Part shown: positions 5,768 to 6,198 of the stretch, in pieces
How the letters are laid out: each line of letters begins with the position of its first letter
How positions within the stretch are numbered: the first letter of the stretch is position 1
NCBI GenBank assembly: GCA_030528545.1
Contig: JAUMYR010000011.1
Location: forward strand, 32,355 to 38,552
Reading direction: 5' to 3'
Origin: Propionibacteriaceae bacterium
GTDB taxonomy: Bacteria; Actinomycetota; Actinomycetes; Propionibacteriales; Propionibacteriaceae
DNA: 6,198 bases
Translations under genes and position numbers: made by a program
The notes under the pieces: generated by a model
The model's database searches: none
Told to the model about the DNA's origin: nothing
The model's input: the letters and a program-made list of their open reading frames with translations, nothing else

Positions 5768-5801
5768 TCACGACGCACCGCCCGCACCCGTGTCACGACG
5801 C
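5768..5801. repeat. 9-bp direct repeat TCACGACGC upstream of ilvE
   Basis: The copies lie at 5768-5776 and 5793-5801, 25 bp apart start to start. They sit just upstream of the candidate ilvE -10, where an activator or repressor could bind. The repeat may also be chance in GC-rich sequence. Confidence 0.3.
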
Positions 5802-5939
5802 GGATCGTCCCGGCAGGCCCCACCGCGAGCCAGAACCTGCTACGGACGGCACGGGGAATGAGAACACCCGGTTTCGCCCTTTCGCCGACATAAGCGCGAA
5901 GCCCGTTCCAGCAGCCCGCTCACTCACGGCTGGTTTTCA

Positions 5940-5958
5940 TCGGGCCGGGACGGCCCGA
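5940..5958. repeat. Perfect 8-bp stem with 3-nt loop (TCGGGCCG-GGA-CGGCCCGA)
   Basis: This is the strongest hairpin in the window. There is no T-run on either side, though the rightward side continues CATTTGG. It lies between divergent genes, so a terminator role is not obvious; it could be a protein site or part of an unmapped RNA. Confidence 0.5.
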
Positions 5959-6012
5959 CATTTGGTTGACCGATAGCTGGCTAGCCAAGAACCACCGAAC
6001 CTAGAAATGGCC

Positions 6013-6029
6013 ACTCGTCACCGATGAGT
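6013..6029. repeat. Hairpin ACTCGTC-ACC-GATGAGT
   Basis: Seven paired positions, one of them a G-T pair, surround a 3-nt loop. It lies one base before the CTTACC/GGTAAG inverted repeat. Confidence 0.35.
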
Positions 6030-6030
6030 C

Positions 6031-6054
6031 CTTACCGTTCCCAGAAAAGGTAAG
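6031..6054. promoter_or_regulatory. Inverted repeat CTTACC-N12-GGTAAG, possible operator of the gene at 6111
   Basis: Perfect 6-bp arms are spaced so that the half-site centres lie 18 bp apart, between one and two helical turns. It ends 10 bp upstream of the candidate -10 TACGAT (6065-6070), so it covers the -35 position. A bound regulator there would control the downstream gene. Confidence 0.35.
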
Positions 6055-6064
6055 CATCGCACGC

Positions 6065-6070
6065 TACGAT
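6065..6070 (+). promoter_or_regulatory. Candidate -10 box for the gene at 6111
   Basis: TACGAT fits TANNNT and would give a leader of about 34 nt that includes the GGGAGGGAG ribosome site. No good -35 lies 16-18 bp upstream, which would fit a regulator-dependent promoter. Confidence 0.35.
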
Positions 6071-6110
6071 CCTCGTTTGACGGGAAAACAAGGCAGTGGG
6101 AGGGAGCATC

Positions 6111-6198
6111 GTGGACATTGATTGGATGAAGATCAACCGCACCGCACGCCAATACGAGAACGAAGCCAACATGCTGGCCCTCACCTCCTGCTCCACCA
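6111..6198 (+). CDS. Unrecognised protein, first 29 codons only (runs off right edge)
   Basis: A GTG at 6111 follows a strong GGGAGGGAG (6098-6106) at good spacing and opens a frame that stays open to the window end. The visible peptide starts (M)DIDWMKINRTARQYENEAN and goes on MLALTSCST. It is polar at first and turns mildly hydrophobic near the end. No signal peptide or family motif is visible in so short a piece. An in-frame ATG at 6126 is possible but lies too far from the ribosome site. I do not recognise the gene. Confidence 0.6.
   Translation, partial: MDIDWMKINRTARQYENEANMLALTSCST

Larger units (their letters stand above)
5750..6110. other. 361-bp divergent intergenic region rich in inverted repeats
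   Basis: No gene was found between ilvE and the rightward gene at 6111. The left part (5750-5939) holds the ilvE promoter region and a 9-bp direct repeat. The right part (5940-6110) is less GC-rich and carries four inverted repeats in 115 bp, then a TACGAT box and a ribosome site for the next gene. No T-box, SAM or other common riboswitch core was recognised. Confidence 0.55.

Noticed and set aside
5540..5893. Plus-strand open frame extending into the gap upstream of ilvE
   Set aside because: Mostly antisense to the N-terminus of ilvE; the part beyond has no ribosome site, motif or typical composition.

Overview
The window is GC-rich DNA with dense, almost gap-free coding and strong G/C preference at third codon positions. 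The protein families point to a high-GC Gram-positive (Actinomycetota). The branched-chain aminotransferase, the FadD15-type acyl-CoA ligase and the GTRN-block VOC protein all read as typical actinobacterial versions. A propionibacterial or related lineage is my best guess, from memory of homologues only.

Layout, left to right. (1) A minus-strand pair at 2-1212 holds a sugar phosphate isomerase/epimerase-like TIM-barrel protein. It is followed, with a GTGA stop/start overlap, by the N-terminal part of a proline-dehydrogenase-family protein that runs off the left edge. (2) After a 156-bp divergent gap, a plus-strand VOC/glyoxalase-like protein occupies 1369-2004. (3) A 495-bp non-coding stretch follows (2005-2499), with a hairpin at each end and no credible gene. 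(4) A minus-strand long-chain acyl-CoA synthetase (FadD type) spans 2500-4281. (5) Divergent from it, across 141 bp containing a perfect 6+2+6 bp palindrome, is a 75-residue protein built of 11-residue amphipathic repeats (4423-4650). (6) Convergent with that gene, 22 bp away, is ilvE, a branched-chain amino acid aminotransferase (4673-5749, minus). (7) A 361-bp gap rich in inverted repeats leads to the first 29 codons of an unrecognised plus-strand gene, from 6111 to the right edge.

The genes are mainly housekeeping metabolism: proline catabolism or a derivative of it, fatty-acid activation, and branched-chain amino acid synthesis or breakdown. There is no sign of a mobile element, CRISPR array, phage or tRNA/rRNA. 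The least ordinary part is the fadD/11-mer-repeat divergent pair. Its palindrome overlaps plausible promoters in both directions, suggesting co-regulation of fatty-acid activation with a small lipid- or membrane-surface-binding helical protein. That link is inference. A second point of interest is that the proline-dehydrogenase-like protein appears to lack the expected lysine and glutamate at two active-site positions.
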